Below are positions 12,501 through 20,352 of a stretch of 64,000 bases of DNA, one piece after another; position 1 is the stretch's first letter; each line of letters begins with the position of its first letter. The stretch comes from Dyadobacter sandarakinus (GTDB lineage: Bacteria > Bacteroidota > Bacteroidia > Cytophagales > Spirosomataceae), in the NCBI RefSeq assembly GCF_016894445.1, contig NZ_CP056775.1, forward strand, positions 3,536,001 through 3,600,000, read 5' to 3'. A program made the position numbers and the translations under genes. The notes beneath the pieces are model-generated. The model saw only the letters and a list, made by a program, of their open reading frames with translations, was not told the origin of the DNA and searched no databases.

Positions 12501-13032
12501 CGCTGCGGCTGCGGCTCTGGGAAATATGGATGTGAATAACCAATACAAATATTACGAACTGGATGTGACTGCCTTTGTCAGTGCACAGCAGGCCGGTGAT
12601 AAGACGGTGAGTATACTGTTTCGCAATCCCGATTCACAAAACAGGAACCTTGAATTTTACAGTAAAGAAAAAGGCACCTACCCTCCCCAGCTGATCATTG
12701 AAACGGCAACAGAGGCTACCCTCGCCAGGATGAGTGCCGAAAAGCTGCCTGCCGAAAAGAAAGGCCACAGCAACGCTGCTTCGCTCGTTTATCCAAACCC
12801 TGCAAAAGGTACACTCCATGTATCATTGTCCGATAATCATCAGGGAAATGTAAAACTGAATCTGGTGAGCGGAATGGGCACAATAATCCCTTTGGGATCC
12901 ATTATGCGTGAAACAAACAAGACAAAAGCGAGTGTCGATCTATCCGGCAAGCTGCTCCCACCCGGATTGTATGTGCTGGAAATGCAATCTTCCGGTTTCA
13001 CAGAAGCTATTAAGCTGTTGATCACAGAATAA
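9580..13032 (+). CDS. Secreted Kelch / double malectin / DNRLRE protein with T9SS C-terminal sorting domain
   Basis: The 1150-residue protein has a signal peptide ending near VQA-QWT (Ala37). Kelch-type repeats (about 45-350) form a beta-propeller. Two malectin-like carbohydrate-binding modules follow at about 466-625 and 720-875, each with the core DILNTTDD, LYRTERSS, LHFAEIW, FNVDIE. Between them lies a cadherin/Ig-like module (about 630-715), after them a DNRLRE-type domain (about 880-1045) ending in LEFYSKE, and finally a type A sorting tail (about 1068-1150, VYPNPAKGTLHVS). No catalytic motif was found, so it is more likely an adhesin or glycan-binding surface protein than an enzyme. Confidence 0.88.
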   Translation: MIRFYSTFHLLSPAFIPLLRRLTVVAVLLLTITGVQAQWTRKADEIAKRAEGNNVVYQGKLYVFGGFADNPVIEKTNEVYDIARDSWASIARFPAGKEITHQGVVLVDNKVWHIGGRSVDAHGPVSSQVIIYDIATNTWSNGPELIDPSTGKAFPIGGGGYALVGRTIHVFGGFGPVICEDQSKLHLTIDVDKYLASPSTVTWENKLAPMPEPRNHISYVTLGGKIYALGGQFKHDCLALDQPICHVYDPATDAWTRLTDLPIVRSHAEASTFAVDGKIFLTAGQGVNDRTQNTVYQFNPQANNGLGSWSNLTAYRLPGSFLGLSAKLVGSSFIITNGALDSYANERKETYIAQVPRTPARTLGFSVPCFSEQLAPEQKSVLKNLLYVIEDPTNYTLTSNAGWLTVTKNKQGSVNLNGVETEVTINTAGLEPGQYSGIITAIGSQPGSLATFCVNVEVSDEETVNAIRINSGGQTFNASGNRTFTADQYYGGIDRTGTPFTGDILNTTDDALYRTERSSEAFSYNIPVRNGAMNVVLHFAEIWYGAPDRAAGGKGKRMFNVDIEGTRKLTDYDIYDEAGGALKPIQEIFPVTVTDGILNINFTTGKANLPKISAIEVIPQELTNTAPVLGVIGNKSVVAGQKLTFNAVASDEDGQALVFSLVNAPAGASIQQATGAFAWTPTVPGKYTFAVKVTDSGSPALSDQEQITVTVNNASTAKAIRINAGGANFTAADGRIFMEDQYFTGINRVSTLPGGNDILNTTDDVLYRTERSSNAFGYDIPVVNGTVNVILHFAEIWFGIPNRGQGGEGSRLFNVDIENTRKLTSYDIFAEAGGALRAVQETFTVNVTDGELNIDFTAIANLPSLAAIEVIPQTAVPSSSMTLMPVADAFVRSGNYANTNSGSNNALNVKSGSGNSNDRTTYLKFSLADVGLVNSAKLRLYGRNTENADNVSLTAFSVTTDSWTEDGITWNNAPAAAAALGNMDVNNQYKYYELDVTAFVSAQQAGDKTVSILFRNPDSQNRNLEFYSKEKGTYPPQLIIETATEATLARMSAEKLPAEKKGHSNAASLVYPNPAKGTLHVSLSDNHQGNVKLNLVSGMGTIIPLGSIMRETNKTKASVDLSGKLLPPGLYVLEMQSSGFTEAIKLLITE

Positions 13033-13038
13033 AATAAA

Positions 13039-13075
13039 AGCAAACCGCAGGATAAACGACCTCCTGCGGTTTGCT
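13039..13075. terminator. Terminator after the secreted Kelch/malectin gene
   Basis: A perfect 14-bp stem, AGCAAACCGCAGGA and its complement, closes a 9-nt loop seven bases after the stop codon. The T-run is weak (CATTT). Confidence 0.75.
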
Positions 13076-13139
13076 CATTTAAATTGCTGCACCTCACCAT
13101 GCATTCTAATTTGAGCTTGAACATTGGACGCTCAAATGC

Positions 13140-13523
13140 ATGGAATACTTTATTTATACGCTTGCAACCCTGCTTTTATTCTGCGCAGCAGCGTTTACCG
13201 GCATTTTCTTGATGCGTGCACGCCAGGAACGTTGCCTGGCCAATACATTGCGGAACGGCCGTGAGTTCGACGGCATTATTCTCGACGTATTTCCCATCCG
13301 GCCTATCGTTTTCCACGCCCCCAATGTCTGGCTGCGCGTCCTGATTTTTCCCGAAAAAGGCGAGCCTCATGAGATCAGGTTTGTTTATGAATCAACCTGC
13401 CTTGAATGGCCAACCCTATTTGCCGGTAACCATATCCGTGTAGCGTTTGACCCCTGTCACCCGGAGCATGTACATATCCTTTCGCCTCAGCAAAATCCTG
13501 AGCAGCCGGCAAGCAGCTTATAA
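13140..13523 (+). CDS. Small membrane-anchored protein of unknown function
   Basis: I do not recognise this 127-residue protein. Residues 3-25 form one hydrophobic segment (ATLLLFCAAAFTGIFLM) followed by RARQER, so the rest is probably cytoplasmic. The soluble part looks like a small beta-fold with the pattern GIILDVFPIRPIVFHAPNVW and a CLEW segment. A dyad (TTTGAGC, 13 nt, GCTCAAA; 13110-13136) stands directly before the ATG. Its stop codon abuts that of the next, convergent gene with no spacer. Confidence 0.6.
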   Translation: MEYFIYTLATLLLFCAAAFTGIFLMRARQERCLANTLRNGREFDGIILDVFPIRPIVFHAPNVWLRVLIFPEKGEPHEIRFVYESTCLEWPTLFAGNHIRVAFDPCHPEHVHILSPQQNPEQPASSL

Positions 13524-13748
13524 CTAAAAAATGACCATGAAGTCGGAGTTACGGGAATTATCCTCTATGTATTTCCAGGAGGTTACTTCACCGGGACCGA
13601 ATGTTTTGCCGGTACGATCATGAGCACTGTTGCCGGTTGCTTCTACAAACAGGCCCAGATCATCGCTGTAAAAGCCTTCTCTTTCTGTTTGCGTCAGATC
13701 GGTAAACAGTATCAGACGCTGATCGTCCGGAAGTGTTTGATTACTCAT
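13524..13748 (-). CDS. Small soluble protein of unknown function
   Basis: A 74-residue protein with a clear ATG (MSNQTLPDDQ), acidic and without signal or membrane segments. The composition (many D, E, W/Y, one GEVTSWKYIED stretch) is that of a real globular protein, but I cannot name a family. It lies tail-to-tail with the preceding gene and 54 bp downstream of nothing on its own strand, so it should have its own promoter. Confidence 0.5.
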   Translation of the reverse strand: MSNQTLPDDQRLILFTDLTQTEREGFYSDDLGLFVEATGNSAHDRTGKTFGPGEVTSWKYIEDNSRNSDFMVIF

Positions 13749-13802
13749 TTTCTTACAGTTTTGTTTGACAAAATTGCTGCAAAAACCAATCCAGTACGGT
13801 AT

Positions 13803-16256
13803 TCAGATTTTGATTCCGAAAGACACATTAAAGCTGCGCCCATCCGAACTCCACACTCCCGCACCCGGATACATGGTCGGACGTTTGGTAAAATATTGCT
13901 TATTGGCGATGTTGTTCACGCCCATGCGAAGCGTATAATTTCGATTGAAGTGGAAAGTACCATTCAGGTCCCATAGTCCGTAACCAGGAACTTTCCCGAT
14001 TGTCCCGTTGACCGATGGCGTCTCCGTATTTAACGAATTGGCATAATTGGAGCTCACGTAGCTGAACTGGGCGGTCAGCGAGAGCTTCTTATGTTCCAGC
14101 TGTATGCCATTCCGGCTGATCCAGGCTGGAACTCCCTCCACGCGATTGCCTGCAATGGTTGTATTTTCACCATTCTGCACGGCAGTTCCGTGTACATAGC
14201 GTGCATCAAAGTAGGATGTGGACGTAAAAACAGAAAGTTCAGTAGGACTTTGACCATTATAAACACGCCAGGGCACCACCTCAATGTATGCCTCTACACC
14301 CCGCGTTTTGCTGTCGCCAGTGGTGGTTCTGAACAAATAGCTTTCATTGTTTTCATTGCGCATGCCAACCGTACCCATCCGGTGATTGATCATCACCTGA
14401 AAAACACCGATATCATACCTCAAAAAATTACGCAGATTGCCCGTCAGTCCTGCTTCCAGATTATAGCCGTAGGCGTCTTTCAGATTTTTATCAACCTGCT
14501 CCAACACCGATCCCGGAATAATATCCTTGAAAACCACTGGCCTGTAAGCCTGTGAAACACCTGCATAAAGCTTGTTGAATGCATTGATCCGATATTGCGA
14601 ACTCACCCCGAAAAGTGGAAAGCGGTGCGAGATGCGGTTGGGTAAATGCAATGGATCGTAGTAGCTGATGACGCCGGTCATATCCGTCGAGCCGCTTTCC
14701 ACACGCAGCCCGGGCGATACGCTCAGTTCCGGGGTTATTTGAATCAGGTTTTCCAGGAACAGTGCTATGTTCTTTGTTTTCATATGTAAATCTCTCCCGA
14801 AAACAGGCTCTGTCAGGCTCAGATCAAAATCGCTGCCCGTGGTACCTTTGCCAAGCTGCCTGCGTCGGAGATGATTGCGCATAACCTGTACCCCGGCTGA
14901 TAAGGTGTTCCGGACACTGCCGATTTTAAACGTTTGAATCATCCGCAGCTCGGAGGTAAAGCTTTTGAAATTATCGATGTCCACCTGGCGGGCCTTGTAC
15001 CCGTTGGTCGCGGGATTGATCGTGTCGGGAACATTGGCAAATGCATCGTACATGACGCTGTTTCGCGCGCCATACACTCCTGAGCTGGTTAATTTGAGGT
15101 GGGTAGATGCTGAGAGACGCCAGTCCAATACGATCGAGGGAATGTAAATATCAGGGTTAAAATAATTTCGCGAGCGGGTCGATTGCCGCGGGTCAGCATT
15201 AAACATTGCATCGGTGAGCGGGCCGGGTATCTGGTATACGTATGATGACCTGCCCAGCTCGGCCTTTACACGAAAAGATTTCGAAAAATCGTAGCCAATG
15301 CTCACAAACTGTGATTGTGCGTCGGACTTCGCGTTTTTGCGGTATCCGTTTGAATGCCGTTTCTGATAATATGCGGAGTACGTCATTTTACCAATCCTGC
15401 CGCCCACAGAATTATACGAGCTGAACAAACCGAACGATCCGCCGGAGTTAATGCTTTCGAAGGAAAAGGCTTTGGTCGTGTCGGGCAGCTTTGTTACATA
15501 ATTGATCATTCCGCCAAACTGAGCCCCATATTGCAGTGACGATGTGCCGCGTACCAGCTCTATTCTTTCAATTGATTCCATCGCAGGACTGTAGTGGCTA
15601 GCCGGATAGCCGTACATATCTGAATTGGTAATGATCCCATTCTGCCGGATGTTGTATTCCCACGATCGGTGCGCATCGAGGCCGCGGGTTGAGATGTTGA
15701 TCTGATTGCCACTTCCATCCATATCGTACACAAACACGCCCGGGATCCTGGCAAAAATCTGCCGGCCGGTTTTTTCTGCGATGTTACCATTAACACCTGC
15801 CAGCTGAACCACTTCGGTTTTCTTACCGGCTGCTATAAAAAGGTCGTGTACATCAGGGAGGCGCTCGGTATGTACCACATTGCGCCGGTCGCCCACTGTG
15901 ACCTCGTTCAGGCTGAGCGTACTTTCACGGATGGATACCGACAAAATCAGGCTTTCGCCCTCACTCACCTCGGCGCTGATTTCCTGTGTTTCAAAACCAA
16001 CCATTGAAAATCTTACCCTGTATGATCCGGCAGGCAATTTCTGTAGCAAGTACCGGCCATCTTTGCCGGTCTGCGTTCCAAAGCGGGTGTTTTGTAAATG
16101 TACCGCCACGCCTTCCAGCGGCTGGCCTTTTTCTGTAAGTACCTGACCTTTTATCACACACTGTGCCCAGGCAGGATTTGCAAATAATAGGAAGAAGACT
16201 GATATGCTTAAAAAAGAAAACCCTGATTGAGGAAAAAGTTTGCAAAATGATTTCAT
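13803..16256 (-). CDS. TonB-dependent receptor, FecA-like
   Basis: An 817-residue outer-membrane receptor. Signal peptide ends near PAWA-QC (Ala31), then a carboxypeptidase-like beta-sandwich (about 33-120), a plug (about 125-265) and a 22-strand barrel ending in FNVSFGIKI with terminal aromatic/hydrophobic pattern. The plug stretches AEKTGRQIFARIPGVFVYDM, STRGLDAHRSWEYNIRQNG and LVRGTSSLQYGAQFGGMINY are characteristic of FecA-type ferric citrate receptors. There is no FecR/FecI pair and no signalling domain here, so ferric-siderophore specificity is inferred only from similarity. The membrane-anchored gene upstream may be a partner, though a terminator lies between. Confidence 0.88.
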   Translation of the reverse strand: MKSFCKLFPQSGFSFLSISVFFLLFANPAWAQCVIKGQVLTEKGQPLEGVAVHLQNTRFGTQTGKDGRYLLQKLPAGSYRVRFSMVGFETQEISAEVSEGESLILSVSIRESTLSLNEVTVGDRRNVVHTERLPDVHDLFIAAGKKTEVVQLAGVNGNIAEKTGRQIFARIPGVFVYDMDGSGNQINISTRGLDAHRSWEYNIRQNGIITNSDMYGYPASHYSPAMESIERIELVRGTSSLQYGAQFGGMINYVTKLPDTTKAFSFESINSGGSFGLFSSYNSVGGRIGKMTYSAYYQKRHSNGYRKNAKSDAQSQFVSIGYDFSKSFRVKAELGRSSYVYQIPGPLTDAMFNADPRQSTRSRNYFNPDIYIPSIVLDWRLSASTHLKLTSSGVYGARNSVMYDAFANVPDTINPATNGYKARQVDIDNFKSFTSELRMIQTFKIGSVRNTLSAGVQVMRNHLRRRQLGKGTTGSDFDLSLTEPVFGRDLHMKTKNIALFLENLIQITPELSVSPGLRVESGSTDMTGVISYYDPLHLPNRISHRFPLFGVSSQYRINAFNKLYAGVSQAYRPVVFKDIIPGSVLEQVDKNLKDAYGYNLEAGLTGNLRNFLRYDIGVFQVMINHRMGTVGMRNENNESYLFRTTTGDSKTRGVEAYIEVVPWRVYNGQSPTELSVFTSTSYFDARYVHGTAVQNGENTTIAGNRVEGVPAWISRNGIQLEHKKLSLTAQFSYVSSNYANSLNTETPSVNGTIGKVPGYGLWDLNGTFHFNRNYTLRMGVNNIANKQYFTKRPTMYPGAGVWSSDGRSFNVSFGIKI

Positions 16257-16592
16257 GCAAATGGTACTGATAAAGATGGAAGGATGCTCGCATTTTGACC
16301 ATTGAGAAAATAAAAAGAAACGGGTTCGCTCTCCGGCAAACCCGTTTGCCCAAATATTAACCTATGATAGTGTGATGCACATTAAACTCTTTTCAGCGGT
16401 ATTGATGCAATGAGGCTCTGAAGGCTCCCATGCAGGTTTACCGGCAATATTTTTGTGGCTAAAAGATGCAATTGTGCCGGATTGAAGTAATTCAAACGCG
16501 GTAAAAACCGGATACGGACATGCCTGCCGGCACCTGGCACGGCAGCAAACCGAAAATCTGAAAGTGACTGGAACAGTAAAAAAGGAGATTAC
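16257..16592. other. Intergenic region before the FecA-like receptor
   Basis: The 336-bp space contains the minus-strand terminator at 16318-16347. From 16348 to 16592 I see no gene, tRNA or recognised riboswitch; several short G/C-rich dyads (TGCCGGCA around 16523) are present. The receptor promoter must lie within the 60 bp below the terminator, but no TAnnTTTG box is visible there. Confidence 0.5.
16318..16347 (-). terminator. Terminator between the anchored protein and the FecA-like receptor
   Basis: Read on the minus strand, AAACGGGTT, a 12-nt loop and AACCCGTTT are followed by CTTTTTATTTT. The T-rich tract supports rho-independent termination of the upstream gene and hence separate control of the receptor. 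Confidence 0.75.
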
Positions 16593-17183
16593 CTACGCGC
16601 GGTCGGGCGGAGGTGAAGGCATACTGAAGTGCAGTGACGCAGCATGCAGCGGAGTAGCCATAACAGGCGCCGGGCGAGCTGGAACCCACTCCATCACGTA
16701 AAAAGTATGCTTCCTGCCGGAAGACATATATTCTTTAAGAAGATTTTTGAGAATCGTCGAATGCTGACCATCATGCGAGTCGGGCAGCTGACCTGTCACC
16801 TGGTCATTGATCTGAGATACCAGTTCGGTAAACCTATCGCGTGCATTCTGATCGTACTCACACTGTACATAAAGCGTGTCATTGATCAGCTGCTGGCTTT
16901 TCATCTGATAAAACCGGCCATGATGTTCGATCTGCCCCTGAACCGGCTCTGGTGCAGCCCAGTCGTTCTGATATGGAACAGACACCGGCACTTTGATCAG
17001 GATATTTTCAGATCCCCTGGCCCGCTCTACAAAACTGTTTCCTGCAGCACTAATCGTGCGTGTCTGCTCCGACAGGTAAACCAGCGAGTAGCCTACCATA
17101 TTGTAAAGCAGCAGCCCCAGAAGTGCTATGGAAATAATCCTGCGCAATGCCTGAATATTATAAAAAGTGACAGATTGAAACAA
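16593..17183 (-). CDS. Membrane-anchored protein of unknown function upstream of the FecA-like receptor
   Basis: I do not recognise a named family in this 196-residue protein. Residues 13-35 (RRIISIALLGLLLYNMVGYSLVYL) form a single N-terminal membrane anchor; the remainder looks periplasmic, with a central domain ending in a flexible proline-rich tail (PSPPPDRA). The region RGSENILIKVPVSVPYQ is beta-rich. It is on the same strand as the TonB receptor, which suggests an accessory role, but the terminator between them argues for independent transcription. Confidence 0.6.
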   Translation of the reverse strand: MFQSVTFYNIQALRRIISIALLGLLLYNMVGYSLVYLSEQTRTISAAGNSFVERARGSENILIKVPVSVPYQNDWAAPEPVQGQIEHHGRFYQMKSQQLINDTLYVQCEYDQNARDRFTELVSQINDQVTGQLPDSHDGQHSTILKNLLKEYMSSGRKHTFYVMEWVPARPAPVMATPLHAASLHFSMPSPPPDRA

Positions 17184-17258
17184 AAGTATAAAAACTCACA
17201 GGTTTTCTGCTTTAATTTTAAACAATTTTATGAACAAAGCTTTATTCAACAGCAACTT

Positions 17259-17600
17259 ATGCCTTTTATTAATTTTAATGCAGGGAAAGTGATCCGGATA
17301 TGGGATGGAATCTATGGTACCCTGGCTCACTCGGATCAGCAAACGTTTGGGCATCTGACGATTGATGCGGGTACGATCCTGCCGGAGCATAGTCACTTTC
17401 ATGAGCAATGGTGCCACGTGCTGGAAGGTGAGCTGGAATTTGAGATTGCTGGCGAAAGAAAGTTACTGACCAGCGGCATGACGGCTTATATTCCCTCAAA
17501 TGCGCCGCACTCTGCTGTGGCACATACAACCTGCAAGGTGATTGATTGCTTTACGCCCGCACGGCAGGATTTTATCGAGCTGGAAAAGCAGCGTACTTAG
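17259..17600 (+). CDS. Single-domain cupin protein
   Basis: A 113-residue cupin with the two conserved motifs: LPEHSHFHEQWCHVLEGELEF carries the histidines and glutamate of motif 1, and SNAPHSAVAHTTCKVI supplies the histidine of motif 2. A metal site is therefore likely. The substrate is unknown; small cupins of this kind act as isomerases, dioxygenases or sensors. I chose the ATG before PFINFNAGKVIRIWDG; the open frame upstream lies antisense to the neighbouring gene and is not coding. Confidence 0.8.
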   Translation: MPFINFNAGKVIRIWDGIYGTLAHSDQQTFGHLTIDAGTILPEHSHFHEQWCHVLEGELEFEIAGERKLLTSGMTAYIPSNAPHSAVAHTTCKVIDCFTPARQDFIELEKQRT

Positions 17601-17617
17601 CGTAATAAAGCAAAAAA

Positions 17618-17648
17618 GGCAGGTACGAACACGAAGTTCTTACCCGCC
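17618..17648 (-). terminator. Terminator between convergent cupin and small gene
   Basis: An imperfect 13-bp stem with two mismatches (arms 17618-17630 and 17636-17648) is followed on the minus strand by TTTTTTGC. It fits termination of the minus-strand gene at 17703. Confidence 0.55.
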
Positions 17649-17702
17649 ATTTGCTTGTTGTATGTATTGTGTAGCGTTTTATGTGTGTTACACAGGCCTT
17701 AT

Positions 17703-18035
17703 TCAGGCTACTTGTGCTGTATATTGTGTTTCCGCGACCAGCGGAGTATGATTTGCAAGCTTGTTAAACTCCGAAATGGCAAGACTCAACTGTCGCTGCG
17801 AAATACCACTGTATTCCAGCAGTACCGTTTTAGCCTGCTGAGGGCTGATGCGCTTCATTTTCCAGTATTGCGGATGGTTGATGCCGATCGGCTCACGAAA
17901 ATATTTTTCCTTCGGTTCGCGTATCAAAATTTCATATTCAGTACTAAGCTGTGGGTTGTCATGAAGGTGATAACCTTTGATAATTACCTTTACTTCTCTG
18001 CCGCTTTTTAACTGGAAAATCTTTTCGTGAATCAT
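17703..18035 (-). CDS. Small protein of unknown function
   Basis: A 110-residue soluble protein, not recognised. The N-terminal half (IFQLKSGREVKVIIKGYHLHDNPQLSTEYEILI) looks like a small beta-sheet with alternating charge; the C-terminal half (SPQQAKTVLLEYSGISQRQLSLAISEFNKL) looks helical. It has a good ATG and a terminator below. The upstream region holds a 7+7 bp dyad at 18151-18171 that may control it. Confidence 0.55.
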   Translation of the reverse strand: MIHEKIFQLKSGREVKVIIKGYHLHDNPQLSTEYEILIREPKEKYFREPIGINHPQYWKMKRISPQQAKTVLLEYSGISQRQLSLAISEFNKLANHTPLVAETQYTAQVA

Positions 18036-18346
18036 GATTATAATTTTAAGGATTTGGGATTTACAGGAGAATTATTTGTTTAATAACGTTTGCACTAAAA
18101 TTTTCATACCAGAAAAGCCTCAGGCGCCCCTCAAAAATTGTAATTTTTACTTTGTACAAGAACAGTACAAACATGGTCAGCAATGATGACATTTTTGCAC
18201 TAGGATTATCAAACGGTTTTCTGAGTTATTTACCGGCGAGCATACGGTGTATTTGTAAGACCGGTTTTACAGATCCTGCAAAAATTAGTTCGCAACCAGC
18301 TTCAATTCAGCACTTTCTCTCCTGAGTACATTCTTCAGAGCAGGCC
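18036..18346. other. Intergenic region with an operator-like dyad
   Basis: The 311-bp region is AT-rich and has no open frame worth calling. It contains TTTGTAC (18151-18157), a 7-nt spacer and GTACAAA (18165-18171), a perfect dyad about 115 bp upstream of the small gene at 17703-18035. No consensus -7 box is evident on the minus strand. Confidence 0.45.
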
Positions 18347-19519
18347 TTACACTACGATGTGGCCTACAAACTGTGCAGTATTATCAAGGATCCTGCCTCC
18401 CCGCCGGAACCCCAGTCCGCAAGCTTCGCCGGCATAGAACACCCCGGCCTGGTAGCTGCTTCCAGCCATATCGGTGGGGAAATTTGTGTACTCCTGATAA
18501 ATACGCGGCTGATCTTCGTACTCCCCTTCCACTGCCTCGGTAATACTACCCGATTGATCCATGATTGTAACATTTGCACCTTCCCGTCCGAAAAGTACCT
18601 TGCTCACCGACTTTGTGTTATGAACCGGGTTCGTATCCGCGGAAAGCAAAAGGGGATGTCCCGGAAAAAGGTCCCAAACCACTTTCAAAATGTATTTGGA
18701 CTGGAAGAGCAGGGTATAAGCAGGATTTAACACCACAGCCCGGCGGCTCCTGATGATCTCTGTCAGCAACCCGGCTAGTTCAGGCTCATCGTGCCCGATG
18801 TATTCCCAAGGCACCAGCTTGAACCAGAAGTCGAACCGCACAAAACTGCCATTTTCAGCATCCTGCCTGTAAATACCCTCGGCAGTGGAAAACTCCACTT
18901 CATCCACATAGGCAAAGTCGGTATCAAAGCCTGCCTCCCGGGCCGCCTCCACCAGAATGGCCACATTGGCATCATCCTCAGGATTATCGCGCATGGTTGA
19001 AAACAGCATGGACGCATCCAGGTCGGCATTCACCTCTCTGATGTACCTGAACTGGCCCACGAGCGTTTCGTAAATCGTGTTGAACTGCTCCGAATCATCC
19101 AGACCGTTCATGCGCAAATGAGCCCATTGTACCACTGCTGTTTCAGGAATGCAGGTCGCAGTATCTGCATTGAACTCAATCAGTTTTACTGCCTCCGCCT
19201 GCGTTTCCACCAGGTCAAAACGTCCGTACAGATGTACATGCCTGTCATCCTCCCAGGAATATCTGATAAGATCGATCAGATTGGATGGAATGCCTGCTTC
19301 CTGCCAGAGGTTGTGATCAATGATGTACTGGGCAGCCTCTATAAGCATTTCGTACAGATTGTTGGCAGCTTCGTAAAAACGTTCTGCCTGAGCTTCGCTC
19401 ACTACCACCACGTCGCTGGTGACATACGGCAGGGTATCGGTACCCAGCATCCAGTTCCAGCCGGCATTACGCAGGGCTTGTTCGGGATGCGTGCCTAGGT
19501 GTTTCAGTTCTATTGACAT
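18347..19519 (-). CDS. Glutathionylspermidine synthase-like ATP-grasp protein (YgiC-like)
   Basis: A 390-residue protein of the glutathionylspermidine synthase C-terminal family without the amidase half, as in E. coli YgiC/YjfC. Recognisable blocks are NADTATCIPE and IEFNADT (about 115-125), RFDFWFKLVPWEYI (about 225), LNPAYTLLFQSKYILKVVWDLFPGHP (about 267-290) and the C-terminal SSYQAGVFYAGEACGLGFRRGG with the ATP-grasp glycines. The family ligates an amine to a carboxylate, but the substrates of these stand-alone forms are not established. It lies 23 bp downstream of the lipoprotein gene and is probably cotranscribed. Confidence 0.88.
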   Translation of the reverse strand: MSIELKHLGTHPEQALRNAGWNWMLGTDTLPYVTSDVVVVSEAQAERFYEAANNLYEMLIEAAQYIIDHNLWQEAGIPSNLIDLIRYSWEDDRHVHLYGRFDLVETQAEAVKLIEFNADTATCIPETAVVQWAHLRMNGLDDSEQFNTIYETLVGQFRYIREVNADLDASMLFSTMRDNPEDDANVAILVEAAREAGFDTDFAYVDEVEFSTAEGIYRQDAENGSFVRFDFWFKLVPWEYIGHDEPELAGLLTEIIRSRRAVVLNPAYTLLFQSKYILKVVWDLFPGHPLLLSADTNPVHNTKSVSKVLFGREGANVTIMDQSGSITEAVEGEYEDQPRIYQEYTNFPTDMAGSSYQAGVFYAGEACGLGFRRGGRILDNTAQFVGHIVV

Positions 19520-19542
19520 TTTATATAGTATTAAAATCCGGC

Positions 19543-20157
19543 TTAACCTCCGCTGCGGCTTGAAGATCGCCCGAAGAAACCGCTTCTTCCGCTCTTGGGT
19601 CTGGCTGTAACGGTACGGGTAGTGCGTGAAGCATTTACATTGCTGACGGCAGTACGCGCACGGTTGTAAGTATCGGGATTGGCGTAAAATCCCCTGGCAG
19701 TAGCACCTCCGTCGCGATCGCGGTAGGAGTTAATGTAGCCGTTATTGGCATTGCGCCCCAGCATGTAACCGATTCCACCATAAAGCAGCATGCTCGTAAG
19801 ACCGCTGTGATGCCCGACATAGCCAGGATTAGTCCTGACCTCATTGTCGATGAGCGCCTTGGCAGCGGTAGTACTGAGTGAATCGGTATGGCCGTCGAGG
19901 TAGGTTACAATTGCGCCTGACTGCGCAGGCTCCACACTTTCTTCGTCGGTAATGCGAAACTCGCCAGCCTTGACTTCACGGATATGTGACCTGATGCCTT
20001 TGCCGTACGAGGTCTCCTCATAACTGTAAGCCGACTCATCATCCCCGCCGGACGAACACCCGGGCAGTACAACCGGCGTTGCCAGCAGCGTAATGGCCAG
20101 TGCACTGCTAACGCTGATTTCCCTTGCTGTTTTAATAAATGTACCCTTTCGTATCAT
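19543..20157 (-). CDS. Lipoprotein, YgiB/DUF1190-like partner of the synthase
   Basis: A 204-residue protein. The N-terminus has a hydrophobic run (SALAITLLATPVVLPGC) with a lipobox Cys34. The middle is acidic; after residue 115 there is a glycine-rich segment (LLYGGIGYMLGRN) and the C-terminal 40 residues are Arg/Ser/Gly-rich. Similarity to YgiB is by pattern and position rather than by a decisive motif: in enterobacteria YgiB-type lipoproteins are encoded directly before YgiC-type synthases, exactly as here. Role unknown; an envelope function is likely. Confidence 0.65.
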   Translation of the reverse strand: MIRKGTFIKTAREISVSSALAITLLATPVVLPGCSSGGDDESAYSYEETSYGKGIRSHIREVKAGEFRITDEESVEPAQSGAIVTYLDGHTDSLSTTAAKALIDNEVRTNPGYVGHHSGLTSMLLYGGIGYMLGRNANNGYINSYRDRDGGATARGFYANPDTYNRARTAVSNVNASRTTRTVTARPKSGRSGFFGRSSSRSGG

Positions 20158-20186
20158 AGCATGTTGATTTTAAATCCTGTTTAAAT

Positions 20187-20219
20187 CAAATTTAGGCTGA
20201 ACTCCCGCCAGTTAACAAA
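20187..20219 (-). promoter_or_regulatory. Promoter of the lipoprotein-synthase operon
   Basis: On the minus strand TTTG (20216-20219), 21 nt, TAAATTTG (20187-20194): both Bacteroidota elements match the consensus. The ATG is 29 bp further on. Confidence 0.7.
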
Positions 20220-20290
20220 GCATTGGTTCAAAAGGCGGATTTGTGCGGACCAGAGCTCCCAGCCGGATTGCAAGCGGCATTTTGGTTCAC

Positions 20291-20327
20291 AAAAAAAGCA
20301 CGGCCGTCCATTGCAGACAAACCATGC
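20291..20327 (-). terminator. Terminator of the aminotransferase gene
   Basis: On the minus strand a broken stem (GCATGG with CCGTGC, inner GTC with GAC) is followed by seven T. It lies 25 bp beyond the stop codon. Confidence 0.5.
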
Positions 20328-20352
20328 TCAAATACTCTGCCAGGGTAAAAGT

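Noticed and set aside
16348..16592. Possible cobalamin or other riboswitch before the FecA-like receptor
   Set aside because: Several short G/C-rich dyads are present, but no B12 box or other conserved core was found, and the terminator separates it from the receptor gene.
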